Assembly: GCF_030548465.1 (NCBI RefSeq)
Contig: NZ_JAUOSF010000001.1
Location: 434,001 to 498,000 of the forward strand
DNA length: 64,000 nucleotides
Source: Tamlana sp. 2_MG-2023
GTDB taxonomy: Bacteria > Bacteroidota > Bacteroidia > Flavobacteriales > Flavobacteriaceae
Reading direction: 5' to 3'
Part shown: piece by piece, positions 1 to 7,003 of the stretch
Layout: each line of letters opens with the position of its first letter
Position numbering within the stretch: the stretch's first letter is position 1
Made by a program: the position numbers and the translations under genes
Notes under the pieces: generated by a model
Seen by the model: the letters and a program-made list of their open reading frames with translations, nothing else
What the model was told of the DNA's origin: nothing
Database searches by the model: none

Positions 1-198
1 GGTAATGATCCATTCTGAAATGTTTAGAAAGGCATGGTACTCTTCATCGATACTTTTAACGCTTTCCAGCATAACCAATAAGATACTGGCAATGATGGTG
101 ATGAGTAAAATAACATCAAAAAGCTTTCCAGCAGGAGTGTCGGCTTCATAAATAATTTCATGAAGTTTTTGTTTCCAGGATGTTTTTTGACTGCTCAT
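1..198 (-). CDS. Ion transporter / voltage-gated channel family protein (N-terminus only)
   Basis: Only the first 66 codons are present; the gene runs off the left edge. It starts at an ATG on the minus strand at 198. The peptide begins MSSQKTSWKQKLHEIIYEAD, followed by a hydrophobic stretch at about residues 22-42 that reads as the first membrane helix. The amphipathic N-terminus, first helix and following SIDEEYHAFLNISEWIIT resemble the start of flavobacterial six-helix ion transporters (PF00520). These are inner-membrane cation channels, often potassium-type. The pore and selectivity filter lie outside the window, so ion specificity cannot be judged. The next gene shares the strand and lies just upstream. 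Confidence 0.6.
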   Translation of the reverse strand, partial: MSSQKTSWKQKLHEIIYEADTPAGKLFDVILLITIIASILLVMLESVKSIDEEYHAFLNISEWIIT

Positions 199-233
199 AA
201 ATTCAAAAGTAAGAAAAGAATTATTGGTACTTA

Positions 234-1601
234 TTAATTGCCTAATTCAACTATTTTTAAACGTTTATTTTTACGCAAATAGCTTTGAATAATATGTTGT
301 GAATCGCGATTGTTTTCCATGGGAGTTATTATGGATTCCAGAACTTCTATGTTATTGATTTGGTAGTTAAGATTATAGAAACCGATACCTTTAAAAACCC
401 CGTTTTCTATGAGTATGGCACTACGTTCGTCAATGTCTCGACCGCGATCGATAACAACCATGTTTTTGTTGGCGTAGCTGTATTTCGAGATAAGCGATTG
501 AACACGCGTGTTATAGTCTTCAGGAGATTCCTTTTGAATACAAGCACCATTACAGGTTTTAATATCATAATGAAAACAACTGGATTTCGTTTTGTAAAGG
601 CCAGCAAGTTTTTGACACAATTGAAATTCTTCAACTGCTCGTGTTATAAAACTTTTACCACTTTGTAAATTACTAAAAGTCGTGATGGCTTTTTTTCGTC
701 CGTCTGCCTTATCTACTTTTAAATTTACATAGCCCTTTTCATCAACAAAGCTATATAAGGCATAAGTGAAGACAGAGCGTCGCAACGCACGATTAAACTT
801 TGGTTTTAATCGTTTTATAGCTTCGCTTTCTTTTAAAAGTGCTACCAATTCACTTCCTGTAGCTTCGTAGGTGACTGCAGAAACTTTTGATTGAAGTTTT
901 TTGCCTTTCGAACTATTGTTCGTAAAATGCTGATTAACACGTTTTTTTATATTGTTACTTTTCCCAATATATATAATATCACCATCTTCCTGATGCATAT
1001 AATATACGCCTGTGATAGAAGGCATTTCGGCAATAATATCAAGGTGTTTTGGGGTTAGTTTTTGTTTCGGACTTAAACGAATGGCGTTTTTGATGATTGT
1101 TTTAGTCGTGTCTTTATCTAGCAGTAATTTGAATAGTTTTACGGTTGCTAAGGCATCACCAGAAGCACGGTGCCTGTCGGTAACAGGAATGCCTAGTGAA
1201 CGCACTAGTTTTCCTAAGCTGTAAGAAGCCTGACCGGGAATTAAATCTTTAGAAAGTTCAACTGTACATAAGGATTTACGTTCATAATCAAATCCTAAAC
1301 GACGGAACTCTGTAGATAAAATTCTATAATCAAATTGTGCGTTGTGGGCGACTAAAATACAGCCTTCGGTAATTTCAACGATACGCTTCGCAACCTCATA
1401 AAACTTAGGGGCATTCTTAAGCATATTGCTGTTAATACCTGTAAGATTTACTACAAAAGGCTGAATTTCACGCTCAGGATTGATTAAGCTTATAAACTGA
1501 TCAACCACCTCGTGACCGTCAAATTTATAGATAGCTATTTCGGTAATGCCTTCTTCGTTAAATTTTCCTCCGGTGGTTTCTATGTCTAGTATGGCGTACA
1601 A
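234..1601 (-). CDS. DnaQ-like 3'-5' exonuclease fused to a GIY-YIG (UvrC/Cho-type) nuclease domain
   Basis: 455 residues starting at TTG (1601), which gives the canonical exonuclease opening MYAILDIETTGG. Residues 1-170 form a DEDDh exonuclease: D6 and E8 in DIETTG, the AHNAQFD motif near 85-91, and HRASGDALAT near 143-152. Residues about 196-275 form a GIY-YIG nuclease (TGVYYMHQEDG, then YIGKSNNIKKRV, then a glutamate in the SELVALLKESEAIKRLKP helix). The C-terminal third has the CFHYDIKTCNGAC cysteine pattern of UvrC/Cho proteins. This DnaQ-UvrC architecture is known as a stand-alone protein in Bacteroidota and Actinobacteria; a role in excision repair is inferred from the domains. It may be cotranscribed with the YggS gene upstream, across a repeat-filled gap of 183 bases. 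Confidence 0.85.
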   Translation of the reverse strand: MYAILDIETTGGKFNEEGITEIAIYKFDGHEVVDQFISLINPEREIQPFVVNLTGINSNMLKNAPKFYEVAKRIVEITEGCILVAHNAQFDYRILSTEFRRLGFDYERKSLCTVELSKDLIPGQASYSLGKLVRSLGIPVTDRHRASGDALATVKLFKLLLDKDTTKTIIKNAIRLSPKQKLTPKHLDIIAEMPSITGVYYMHQEDGDIIYIGKSNNIKKRVNQHFTNNSSKGKKLQSKVSAVTYEATGSELVALLKESEAIKRLKPKFNRALRRSVFTYALYSFVDEKGYVNLKVDKADGRKKAITTFSNLQSGKSFITRAVEEFQLCQKLAGLYKTKSSCFHYDIKTCNGACIQKESPEDYNTRVQSLISKYSYANKNMVVIDRGRDIDERSAILIENGVFKGIGFYNLNYQINNIEVLESIITPMENNRDSQHIIQSYLRKNKRLKIVELGN

Positions 1602-1620
1602 TATATGAGTTTGTGGTTTT

Positions 1621-1784
1621 GGAGTTAAGTAGTTAAAGTAGTTAGGGAGTTAAGTAGTTATGTCGTTAAAAGTTAACTTATCAATATTAATAATCATTTT
1701 TCAATAGTCAATAGTCAATAGTCAATAGTCAAAGGTCAACAGTCAAAGGTCAACAGTCAAAGGTCAACAGTCAAAGGTCACCCG
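1621..1784. repeat. Heptanucleotide tandem array (TCAATAG / TCAAAGG / TCAACAG)
   Basis: From 1701 the sequence keeps strict 7-base periodicity for twelve units: four TCAATAG, then TCAAAGG alternating with TCAACAG, then a degenerate TCACCCG ending at 1784. The next heptad frame supplies the TCA that is the complement of the TGA stop of the YggS gene. Upstream, 1621-1675 has a looser repeat built on AAGTAGTTA. The array fills most of the gap between the YggS and DnaQ/GIY-YIG genes. Heptad arrays of this style are best known as STRR elements in cyanobacteria; calling this the same class is an analogy. Confidence 0.9.
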
Positions 1785-2453
1785 TCAATGATACTCCCTA
1801 TGCCCAAATATACTACTTCCCACACGAACCATGGTGCTGCCACAATCTATAGCTAATTTATAATCGCCACTCATGCCCATGCTTATAGTTTCAGGTTTAA
1901 AGTTAAGGTGTTCTATGTTTTTTAAGCTATCAAAAGCAGATTTTAATTTATTAAATTCTGATTTAATTTGAGCTTCATCTTCCGTAAAAGTTGCCATGCC
2001 CATGACACCGGTTACTTTAATGTTTTTTAATGCTGAAAAGTCTTCCGATTGCATGATAGCTTCAGCTTCTGATAATGTCATTCCGAATTTAGAATCTTCT
2101 GAAGCGATTTTAATCTGAAGCAAACAGTTTATGGTTCTTTCGTGTTTTTCAGCTTGCTTATTAATTTCTTTTAACAGTTTGAAATTATCAACGCCATGAA
2201 TTAACGACACAAATTCTGCCATGTATTTCACTTTATTTCGCTGAACATGACCAATCATATGCCACTGAATGTCCTTTGGCATGATTTCATGTTTTTCGGC
2301 CATTTCTTGGATTTTATTCTCTCCAAAAATACGCTGACCAGCGTTGTAAGCTTCCATTAAATCGCTTACGGGTTTGGTTTTAGAAACCGCGACCAAAGTA
2401 ACATGATCTGGAAGCGTAGATTTTATGTTTTTCAGGTTTTCTGAAATGCTCAT
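1785..2453 (-). CDS. YggS/PROSC family pyridoxal-phosphate homeostasis protein
   Basis: 222 residues, the normal length. The family is a single-domain PLP-binding protein with an alanine-racemase-type barrel and no confirmed enzymatic reaction; it buffers PLP and affects amino-acid and vitamin B6 balance in the cytosol. The PLP lysine is expected at K25 in VAVSKTKP. Other family motifs are FGENKIQE, WHMIGHVQRNK and the phosphate-binding SMGMSGDYKLAI near residues 190-201. The stop codon abuts the heptad array. The 3-hydroxyacyl-CoA dehydrogenase gene ends 72 bases upstream on the same strand, so the two could share a transcript. Confidence 0.93.
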   Translation of the reverse strand: MSISENLKNIKSTLPDHVTLVAVSKTKPVSDLMEAYNAGQRIFGENKIQEMAEKHEIMPKDIQWHMIGHVQRNKVKYMAEFVSLIHGVDNFKLLKEINKQAEKHERTINCLLQIKIASEDSKFGMTLSEAEAIMQSEDFSALKNIKVTGVMGMATFTEDEAQIKSEFNKLKSAFDSLKNIEHLNFKPETISMGMSGDYKLAIDCGSTMVRVGSSIFGHREYH

Positions 2454-2525
2454 TATATATTTTGTTTTTCTTGTTAATTTATAAAACTCACAAGAAGCTT
2501 CATTTTTGATTAGAGGGAATGAAAA

Positions 2526-3419
2526 TTAAGATTTTAGAAATTGTGCCGCAATTTTTTCGGCCTTTCTGTGTTCAGAATAGTCATAAAAACCTTCACCAGA
2601 TTTTACACCTAATTTTCCTGCGCGAACCATGTTTACCAATAGGGGGCAGGGTGCGTATTTCGGGTTTTTAAAACCGTCATACATCACATTCAGAATCGAT
2701 AAACACACGTCTAAACCAATAAAATCTGCTAATTGTAAAGGTCCCATGGGGTGTGCCATACCTAGTTTCATAACGGTGTCGATTTCATAAACACCAGCCA
2801 CGCCATTGTATAAGGTTTCAATCGATTCGTTTAGCATAGGCATTAAAATGCGATTCGCAACAAAGCCTGGATAGTCGTTTACTTCAACTGGTTCTTTTCC
2901 TAAGGTTTTAGAAAGTGCCATGATACTATTTGTAACTGCATCACTGGTGTTGTAGCCTCGAATGATTTCCACCAATGTCATGATGGGCACCGGATTCATA
3001 AAATGCATGCCTATCACACGTTCTGGTTTTGATGTGGCTGCTGCAATTTGAGTGATAGAGATAGAGGAGGTGTTTGTCGCTAAAATGGTGCTATCTGAAC
3101 AAGCTTCATCTATGTCTTTAAATATCTTAAGTTTTAATTCTAAATTTTCTGTGGCTGCTTCAACAATTAAATCAGCGTTAGAAACCCCTTCATTTAAATT
3201 GGTAAATGTTTTTATGTGGCTTAAAGTGGTTGTTTTATCCGTTTCCGTGATCTTTTCTTTGTTCACCATACGATCCAGGTTGGTCGTAATTGTTTGAATG
3301 CCTTTTTTTAAAGCATCGTTATTGACATCAATCAGGTTCACCTTAAATCCGCTTTGCGCAAACGTATGCGCAATACCGTTGCCCATAGTTCCTGCGCCTA
3401 TAACTGCAACATTTTTCAT
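2526..3419 (-). CDS. 3-hydroxybutyryl-CoA / 3-hydroxyacyl-CoA dehydrogenase
   Basis: 297 residues. The enzyme oxidises (3S)-hydroxyacyl-CoA with NAD+ in fatty-acid or butyrate metabolism. The N-terminal Rossmann motif is GAGTMGNGIA (8-17), with an acidic residue for NAD in LIDVNN. The catalytic histidine is expected at H139 in IGMHFMNPVP, with its glutamate partner near E151. The C-terminal helical domain carries VNDYPGFVANRI and GMAHPMGPLQLADFIGLD, as in the stand-alone short enzyme of about 290 residues. The ATG lies directly against the stop of the upstream Gfo/Idh/MocA gene with no gap, so the two are probably cotranscribed and translationally coupled. Confidence 0.92.
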   Translation of the reverse strand: MKNVAVIGAGTMGNGIAHTFAQSGFKVNLIDVNNDALKKGIQTITTNLDRMVNKEKITETDKTTTLSHIKTFTNLNEGVSNADLIVEAATENLELKLKIFKDIDEACSDSTILATNTSSISITQIAAATSKPERVIGMHFMNPVPIMTLVEIIRGYNTSDAVTNSIMALSKTLGKEPVEVNDYPGFVANRILMPMLNESIETLYNGVAGVYEIDTVMKLGMAHPMGPLQLADFIGLDVCLSILNVMYDGFKNPKYAPCPLLVNMVRAGKLGVKSGEGFYDYSEHRKAEKIAAQFLKS

Positions 3420-4379
3420 TTAGAAACAGTTTATAATTTGAGTGGCTACGCGAAGTGCCTCGGTACCGTCATGTAAAGACACAATTGGCGTTTCGTTGTT
3501 ATTCACCGCGTCAGCAAAAGTTTCTAATTCATCTAAAATAGAGTTGCTGTCTGGCACTTCAGGGTTGTCAAAATAGATTTGTTTTTTTACGCCTTCAGCA
3601 TTTTGAAGAATCATATCGAAATCTCCAGGGTTTTCAGGAGCGTCTTTCATTTTTACAACCTCACATTTCTTAGTTAAGAAATCAACTGAAATATAAGCGT
3701 CCTTTTGGAAAAAACGTGCTTTACGCATTTTTTTAAGTGAAATACGACTGGCAGTTAAGTTCGCCACACAGCCATTTTCAAATTCTAATCTTGCATTGGC
3801 AATATCTGGTGTTTCACTTATTACTGAAACGCCACTTGCCGAAACGTGTTTTACTTTAGATTTTACAATACTTAATATAATGTCGATATCGTGAATCATT
3901 AAATCTAAAACCACGGGTACATCGGTTCCTCTAGGATTAAATTCAGCCAAACGATGCGTTTCGATAAACATAGGAGACTTAATATCGTCTTTTATCGCGA
4001 TAAACGCCGGGTTAAAACGCTCTACGTGTCCTACTTGTCCGCGTAAATTATGTTCGGCTAGAAGTTCACGAATGTGTTCGGCTTCTTCAACGGTATTCGT
4101 AATAGGTTTCTCTATAAATATATGTTTGCCTTTGGAAATGGCTTGTTTTGCACAATCGTAATGCGAAAGTGTAGGGGTAACAATATCTACGATATCAACC
4201 GCATCGATTAGGGCGTCAATCGAGTTGAAAAATTTATAACCAAATTCGGCTTCAACCTTTTTACCGTTTTCTTCATCGGCATCATAAAAACCAATAAGAT
4301 TGTATTTTTCAGATTGATTAAGCAGTCTTAAATGAATTTTACCTAAGTGTCCCGCACCTAGTACTCCAGCTTTTAGCAT
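3420..4379 (-). CDS. Gfo/Idh/MocA family NAD(P)-dependent oxidoreductase
   Basis: 319 residues. N-terminal Rossmann fold with GAGHLGKIHL (8-17) and the family EKP motif at 90-92 (FIEKPITNT); the lysine is the usual catalytic residue. The C-terminal alpha/beta domain includes DLMIHDIDIILS, a typical substrate-site segment. The substrate cannot be read from sequence; family members act on sugars, inositols and related compounds. It is the first gene of a minus-strand pair with the 3-hydroxyacyl-CoA dehydrogenase. A matching promoter box lies just upstream at 4398-4405. It is divergent from pcm. Confidence 0.88.
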   Translation of the reverse strand: MLKAGVLGAGHLGKIHLRLLNQSEKYNLIGFYDADEENGKKVEAEFGYKFFNSIDALIDAVDIVDIVTPTLSHYDCAKQAISKGKHIFIEKPITNTVEEAEHIRELLAEHNLRGQVGHVERFNPAFIAIKDDIKSPMFIETHRLAEFNPRGTDVPVVLDLMIHDIDIILSIVKSKVKHVSASGVSVISETPDIANARLEFENGCVANLTASRISLKKMRKARFFQKDAYISVDFLTKKCEVVKMKDAPENPGDFDMILQNAEGVKKQIYFDNPEVPDSNSILDELETFADAVNNNETPIVSLHDGTEALRVATQIINCF

Positions 4380-4397
4380 AATTATTTAGGTTTTCAA

Positions 4398-4405
4398 CAA
4401 AAATA
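4398..4405 (-). promoter_or_regulatory. -7 box for the Gfo/Idh/MocA gene
   Basis: The minus strand reads TATTTTTG, an exact TAnnTTTG. The inferred start of transcription is near 4394, 15 bases before the ATG at 4379. No clear -33 TTG was found at the expected spacing. Confidence 0.5.
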
Positions 4406-4506
4406 AGATAATTAAAACATGATATTGTGTATTTGAAGCTTATTTTTTCCTTTAATAAAATGAAAAATAAATTTTAAAAAAAGGGGTGCTCTTAAAAAGG
4501 TTGCCT

Positions 4507-4514
4507 TATTTTTG
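4507..4514 (+). promoter_or_regulatory. -7 box of pcm
   Basis: TATTTTTG matches TAnnTTTG exactly. Transcription is expected to start near 4518, which makes the TTG at 4536 the better start codon. Confidence 0.5.
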
Positions 4515-4535
4515 TATGCCAAACCTCCAGCCAAA

Positions 4536-5177
4536 TTGAAAGATACATTTAGACATCAGGGATTACGACAGCAACTTGTTAACGTGTTAATTAACAAAGG
4601 GATAAAAGATCAAAACGTTTTAAAAGCGATTGGAAATATTCCACGTCATTTATTCATGGATTCCAGTTTTTTAGACCATGCATATCAAGATAAGGCTTTT
4701 CCTATTGCAGCCGATCAAACCATTTCTCAGCCCTATACGGTGGCTTTTCAATCGGAATTACTTCAAATAAAAAGAGGTGACAAAATTCTAGAAATAGGAA
4801 CAGGAAGCGGGTACCAAACCGCTGTACTTTGTGAATTAGGAGCAAGAGTTTACAGTATTGAGCGTCAAAATGAATTGTTTAAAATAACAAGTCGGTTTTT
4901 ACCAAAATTAGGTTACCGTGCTAAAAAATTAATTTTTGGAGATGGTTATATAGGTTTAGCTGAAGAAGCGCCTTTTGATGGTATTATTGTAACGGCCGGT
5001 GCACCTTTTGTGCCAAAAGCTTTATTGAAGCAACTTAAAGTAGGCGCGCGATTGGTTATTCCAGTTGGAGATGATGTACAGGTTATGACGATGTTTACCA
5101 GAAAGGGACCTAAAGAATTTGAGCAGGAGGAATTTGGCGAATTTAGGTTTGTACCTTTATTAGAGGATAAAAATTAA
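4536..5177 (+). CDS. pcm: Protein-L-isoaspartate O-methyltransferase
   Basis: About 213 residues from the preferred TTG start at 4536 (MKDTFRHQGLRQQL). The enzyme repairs isoaspartyl residues in damaged proteins by SAM-dependent methylation in the cytosol. The SAM motif is EIGTGSGYQTAVLCELG; family motifs include PRHLFMDSSFLDHAY, ADQTISQPYTVA and IIVTAGAPFVPKALL. The open frame extends upstream to a TTG at 4512, but that codon sits inside an exact -7 box (4507-4514), so transcription should begin after it. No ATG is available in frame. The gene stands alone, divergent from the Gfo/Idh/MocA operon and convergent with the secreted NTF2-like gene. Confidence 0.92.
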   Translation: MKDTFRHQGLRQQLVNVLINKGIKDQNVLKAIGNIPRHLFMDSSFLDHAYQDKAFPIAADQTISQPYTVAFQSELLQIKRGDKILEIGTGSGYQTAVLCELGARVYSIERQNELFKITSRFLPKLGYRAKKLIFGDGYIGLAEEAPFDGIIVTAGAPFVPKALLKQLKVGARLVIPVGDDVQVMTMFTRKGPKEFEQEEFGEFRFVPLLEDKN

Positions 5178-5270
5178 TAAATTGCGAAGCGAAAAATAAT
5201 CTGTGAAAATCTTTGTCTAGAAAACTCGCTGTCAGTTTCTCTGAAATAACCACTTATGAGTAAGCTCAAG

Positions 5271-5298
5271 TAACTAATAACTAACAACCAATAACTAG
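5271..5298. repeat. Heptanucleotide array (TAACTAA type)
   Basis: Four consecutive 7-base units: TAACTAA, TAACTAA, CAACCAA, TAACTAG. It lies in the gap between two convergent genes. The sequence differs from the other heptad arrays but the periodicity and intergenic placement are the same. Confidence 0.7.
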
Positions 5299-5319
5299 AT
5301 AATAATATTCAATTAAAAA

Positions 5320-5895
5320 CTAGCTTCTCCCTTTTCTAGGTAAGTAGTCTTTTGGGATGAGGTGACGATACGTTTCGTGGGTCCAAAAGATATTAATAAT
5401 CCACCAGCGTTCTTCATCGTATAAAAGCTGAAAACTATTGATACCACGTAAAAAAGGTTCTTCATCAGACAAATCGTGATAGGCTTCAAAGGTGCTAAAC
5501 ACCTGCGCCATGTTTCCGAAAATTTCTGTTTTACGATGGACTTCTTTTTGAATAAAGCCATTGGCTTTAAACCAATCACCAGATTTTTTCTTGTAGTCGT
5601 CTGGCGATAAATAACTTACGTGGTAAACGCCCATTTTATCTTTTCCGCTAGGGATAAGTTTCGCGTCTTTTTTAAATAAATGTTTAAACTGTTTCCAGTT
5701 TCTTACGGTATCTTTTTTTGCAGAAACAACCTTGTAATATGTCTTTATAGTACTGTCTAATGTTAAAGTCGATTCCTTATCTACAGTAAAAACTGCTTTT
5801 TTAACAGTACTGGTGTCTATTTGCTTTTGGTCTTGAGCGTTTAAATTAAGGACAGTTATAAAAATTAAAAAAAAGGTAAGGCTTTTTAACATCAT
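5320..5895 (-). CDS. Secreted NTF2/SnoaL-like protein of unknown function
   Basis: About 191 residues from ATG at 5895 (MMLKSLTFFLIF). A signal peptide of about 20 residues ends at LNLNAQ, so the product is probably periplasmic. The C-terminal half (GNMAQVFSTFEAY, RGINSFQLLYDEERWWIINIFW) has the look of a nuclear-transport-factor-2-like domain, a fold used by many small binding proteins and enzymes; no catalytic residues can be assigned. The frame extends upstream to 5937, but an exact minus-strand -7 box (5935-5942, TAATTTTG) overlaps that extension, so the later ATG is preferred. It follows smpB on the same strand. Confidence 0.65.
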   Translation of the reverse strand: MMLKSLTFFLIFITVLNLNAQDQKQIDTSTVKKAVFTVDKESTLTLDSTIKTYYKVVSAKKDTVRNWKQFKHLFKKDAKLIPSGKDKMGVYHVSYLSPDDYKKKSGDWFKANGFIQKEVHRKTEIFGNMAQVFSTFEAYHDLSDEEPFLRGINSFQLLYDEERWWIINIFWTHETYRHLIPKDYLPRKGRS

Positions 5896-5934
5896 GGTAT
5901 GAATTGATTTTTCAATAAGTATCAACTTTAACGC

Positions 5935-5942
5935 CAAAATTA
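5935..5942 (-). promoter_or_regulatory. -7 box of the NTF2-like gene
   Basis: The minus strand reads TAATTTTG, an exact TAnnTTTG. It lies just after the smpB stop and about 40 bases before the ATG at 5895. Confidence 0.45.
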
Positions 5943-5946
5943 TAAA

Positions 5947-6405
5947 TTACTTATATATTTTTTTAACCCGATCTAAGTTTCTTTTGTTATCACGATCTTT
6001 AATAGATTCACGTTTATCATAGAGTTTTTTACCTTTAGCTAAGGCGATGTCTAGTTTGGCAAAACCGCGATCTGTAATAAACATGCGTAACGGAATAATG
6101 GTGAGTCCCGTATTTTGAACTTCCTTATTTAACTTTTTAAGCTCTTTTTTGTTTAGTAAAAGTTTGCGCTCTGCTTTTGGTTTATGGTTGTAGTAGGTGC
6201 CATAAATGTATTCCTCAATGGTCATATTAATCACAAAAAGTTCGCCCTTCTCATTAAATTCACAAAAGCTTTCGGCAATAGAAGCCCGACTGTTTCTAAT
6301 GGATTTTATTTCGGTACCTGTGAGCACAATGCCCGCCGTGTACTTATCTAAAATTTCATATTGAAACCGTGCTTTTTTATTCTGTATGTTTATTTTCTTT
6401 TGCAT
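5947..6405 (-). CDS. smpB: SsrA (tmRNA)-binding protein
   Basis: 152 residues from ATG at 6405 (MQKKINIQNKKARFQYEI). SmpB delivers tmRNA to stalled ribosomes for trans-translation. Typical motifs are TAGIVLTGTEIKSIR, the EYIYGTYYNHKPKAERKLLL segment, and the basic tail GKKLYDKRESIKDRDNKRNLDR that enters the mRNA channel. An upstream in-frame ATG at 6414 lies inside an exact -7 box (6412-6419), so the second ATG is preferred and the mRNA should be nearly leaderless. tmRNA itself is not in the window. Confidence 0.95.
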   Translation of the reverse strand: MQKKINIQNKKARFQYEILDKYTAGIVLTGTEIKSIRNSRASIAESFCEFNEKGELFVINMTIEEYIYGTYYNHKPKAERKLLLNKKELKKLNKEVQNTGLTIIPLRMFITDRGFAKLDIALAKGKKLYDKRESIKDRDNKRNLDRVKKIYK

Positions 6406-6411
6406 GAAGCA

Positions 6412-6419
6412 CAAAACTA
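6412..6419 (-). promoter_or_regulatory. -7 box of smpB
   Basis: The minus strand reads TAGTTTTG, an exact TAnnTTTG. The predicted start near 6408 is only about 3 bases before the ATG at 6405. Confidence 0.5.
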
Positions 6420-6489
6420 AACAATTTTTAATTTGTGACTTCTATAAACTGCGTTTTCGTTGATAATTTTGTTGTGCTTTATTTAGAAT

Positions 6490-6699
6490 TTAGCCATTCA
6501 TGGTAAATCCTAGCCTGATAGTCACTTGCCATCGGTCCACTTTTCCGTCTTCAATGCTGCCTCGGGTATTGGTAACTTCAAACCATCTTAAGTTTTGAAT
6601 TGATTTTGATGCTTTATTTAAGGCATTCGTCACGGCATCGTCACTGGATTTATTAGAGGTGCCAACAATTTCAATAATTTTATAAATATGATCTTCCAT
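6490..6699 (-). CDS. Dodecin family flavin-binding protein
   Basis: 69 residues, the usual dodecin size. Dodecins form hollow dodecamers that store or buffer flavins in the cytosol. The sequence has the expected MEDHIYKIIEIVGTS start, the SSDDAVTNALNKASKSIQ helix, the flavin-stacking tryptophan in LRWFEVTNTRG, and the terminal DRWQVTIRLGFTM strand. A near-consensus -7 box (CAATTTTG on the minus strand, 6736-6743) lies upstream. It is divergent from lpd, another flavoprotein gene, with about 300 bases between them. Confidence 0.92.
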   Translation of the reverse strand: MEDHIYKIIEIVGTSNKSSDDAVTNALNKASKSIQNLRWFEVTNTRGSIEDGKVDRWQVTIRLGFTMNG

Positions 6700-7003
6700 A
6701 ATAAAAAAGGTGTTAAAAGTTAATTGATATAAAATACAAAATTGTTAACGATAATATAAGTTTTATAGTGATTACTTGCTGATAGTTTAAACTTTATAAA
6801 GAATAATGGTGCTATATGTAATGTGGATTTTGATAGAAGAAAACTTGTATTTAGAATGATTTTTAGGATATTTAGGAATATACCATACTTTAAATTTAGA
6901 AATTATAAATTCAAGTTATAAAGCCCTAATTTTTATTGTTGAAGCGTAAAACATTCGTATTTTTGATTCTGACATTAATTTAAGATAATTTCAAAAATAT
7001 ATT
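6700..7003. other. Divergent intergenic region between dodecin and lpd genes
   Basis: Very AT-rich. It holds the lpd promoter (6936-6965) and a weak dodecin promoter near 6736-6743. I see no other ORF, repeat or strong hairpin. Confidence 0.6.
6936..6965 (+). promoter_or_regulatory. lpd promoter (-33 TTG, 19-base spacer, -7 TATTTTTG)
   Basis: TTG at 6936-6938, a 19-base spacer, then TATTTTTG at 6958-6965. This fits the Bacteroidota housekeeping promoter well. The leader would be about 35 bases. Confidence 0.6.

Noticed and set aside
1701-1784. Possible CRISPR array
   Set aside because: Units are 7 bases with no spacers and no cas genes in the window.
5313-5579. 88-codon frame overlapping the NTF2-like gene on the same strand
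   Set aside because: It lies in another frame of a gene with a signal peptide and a recognisable domain, and has no promoter of its own.
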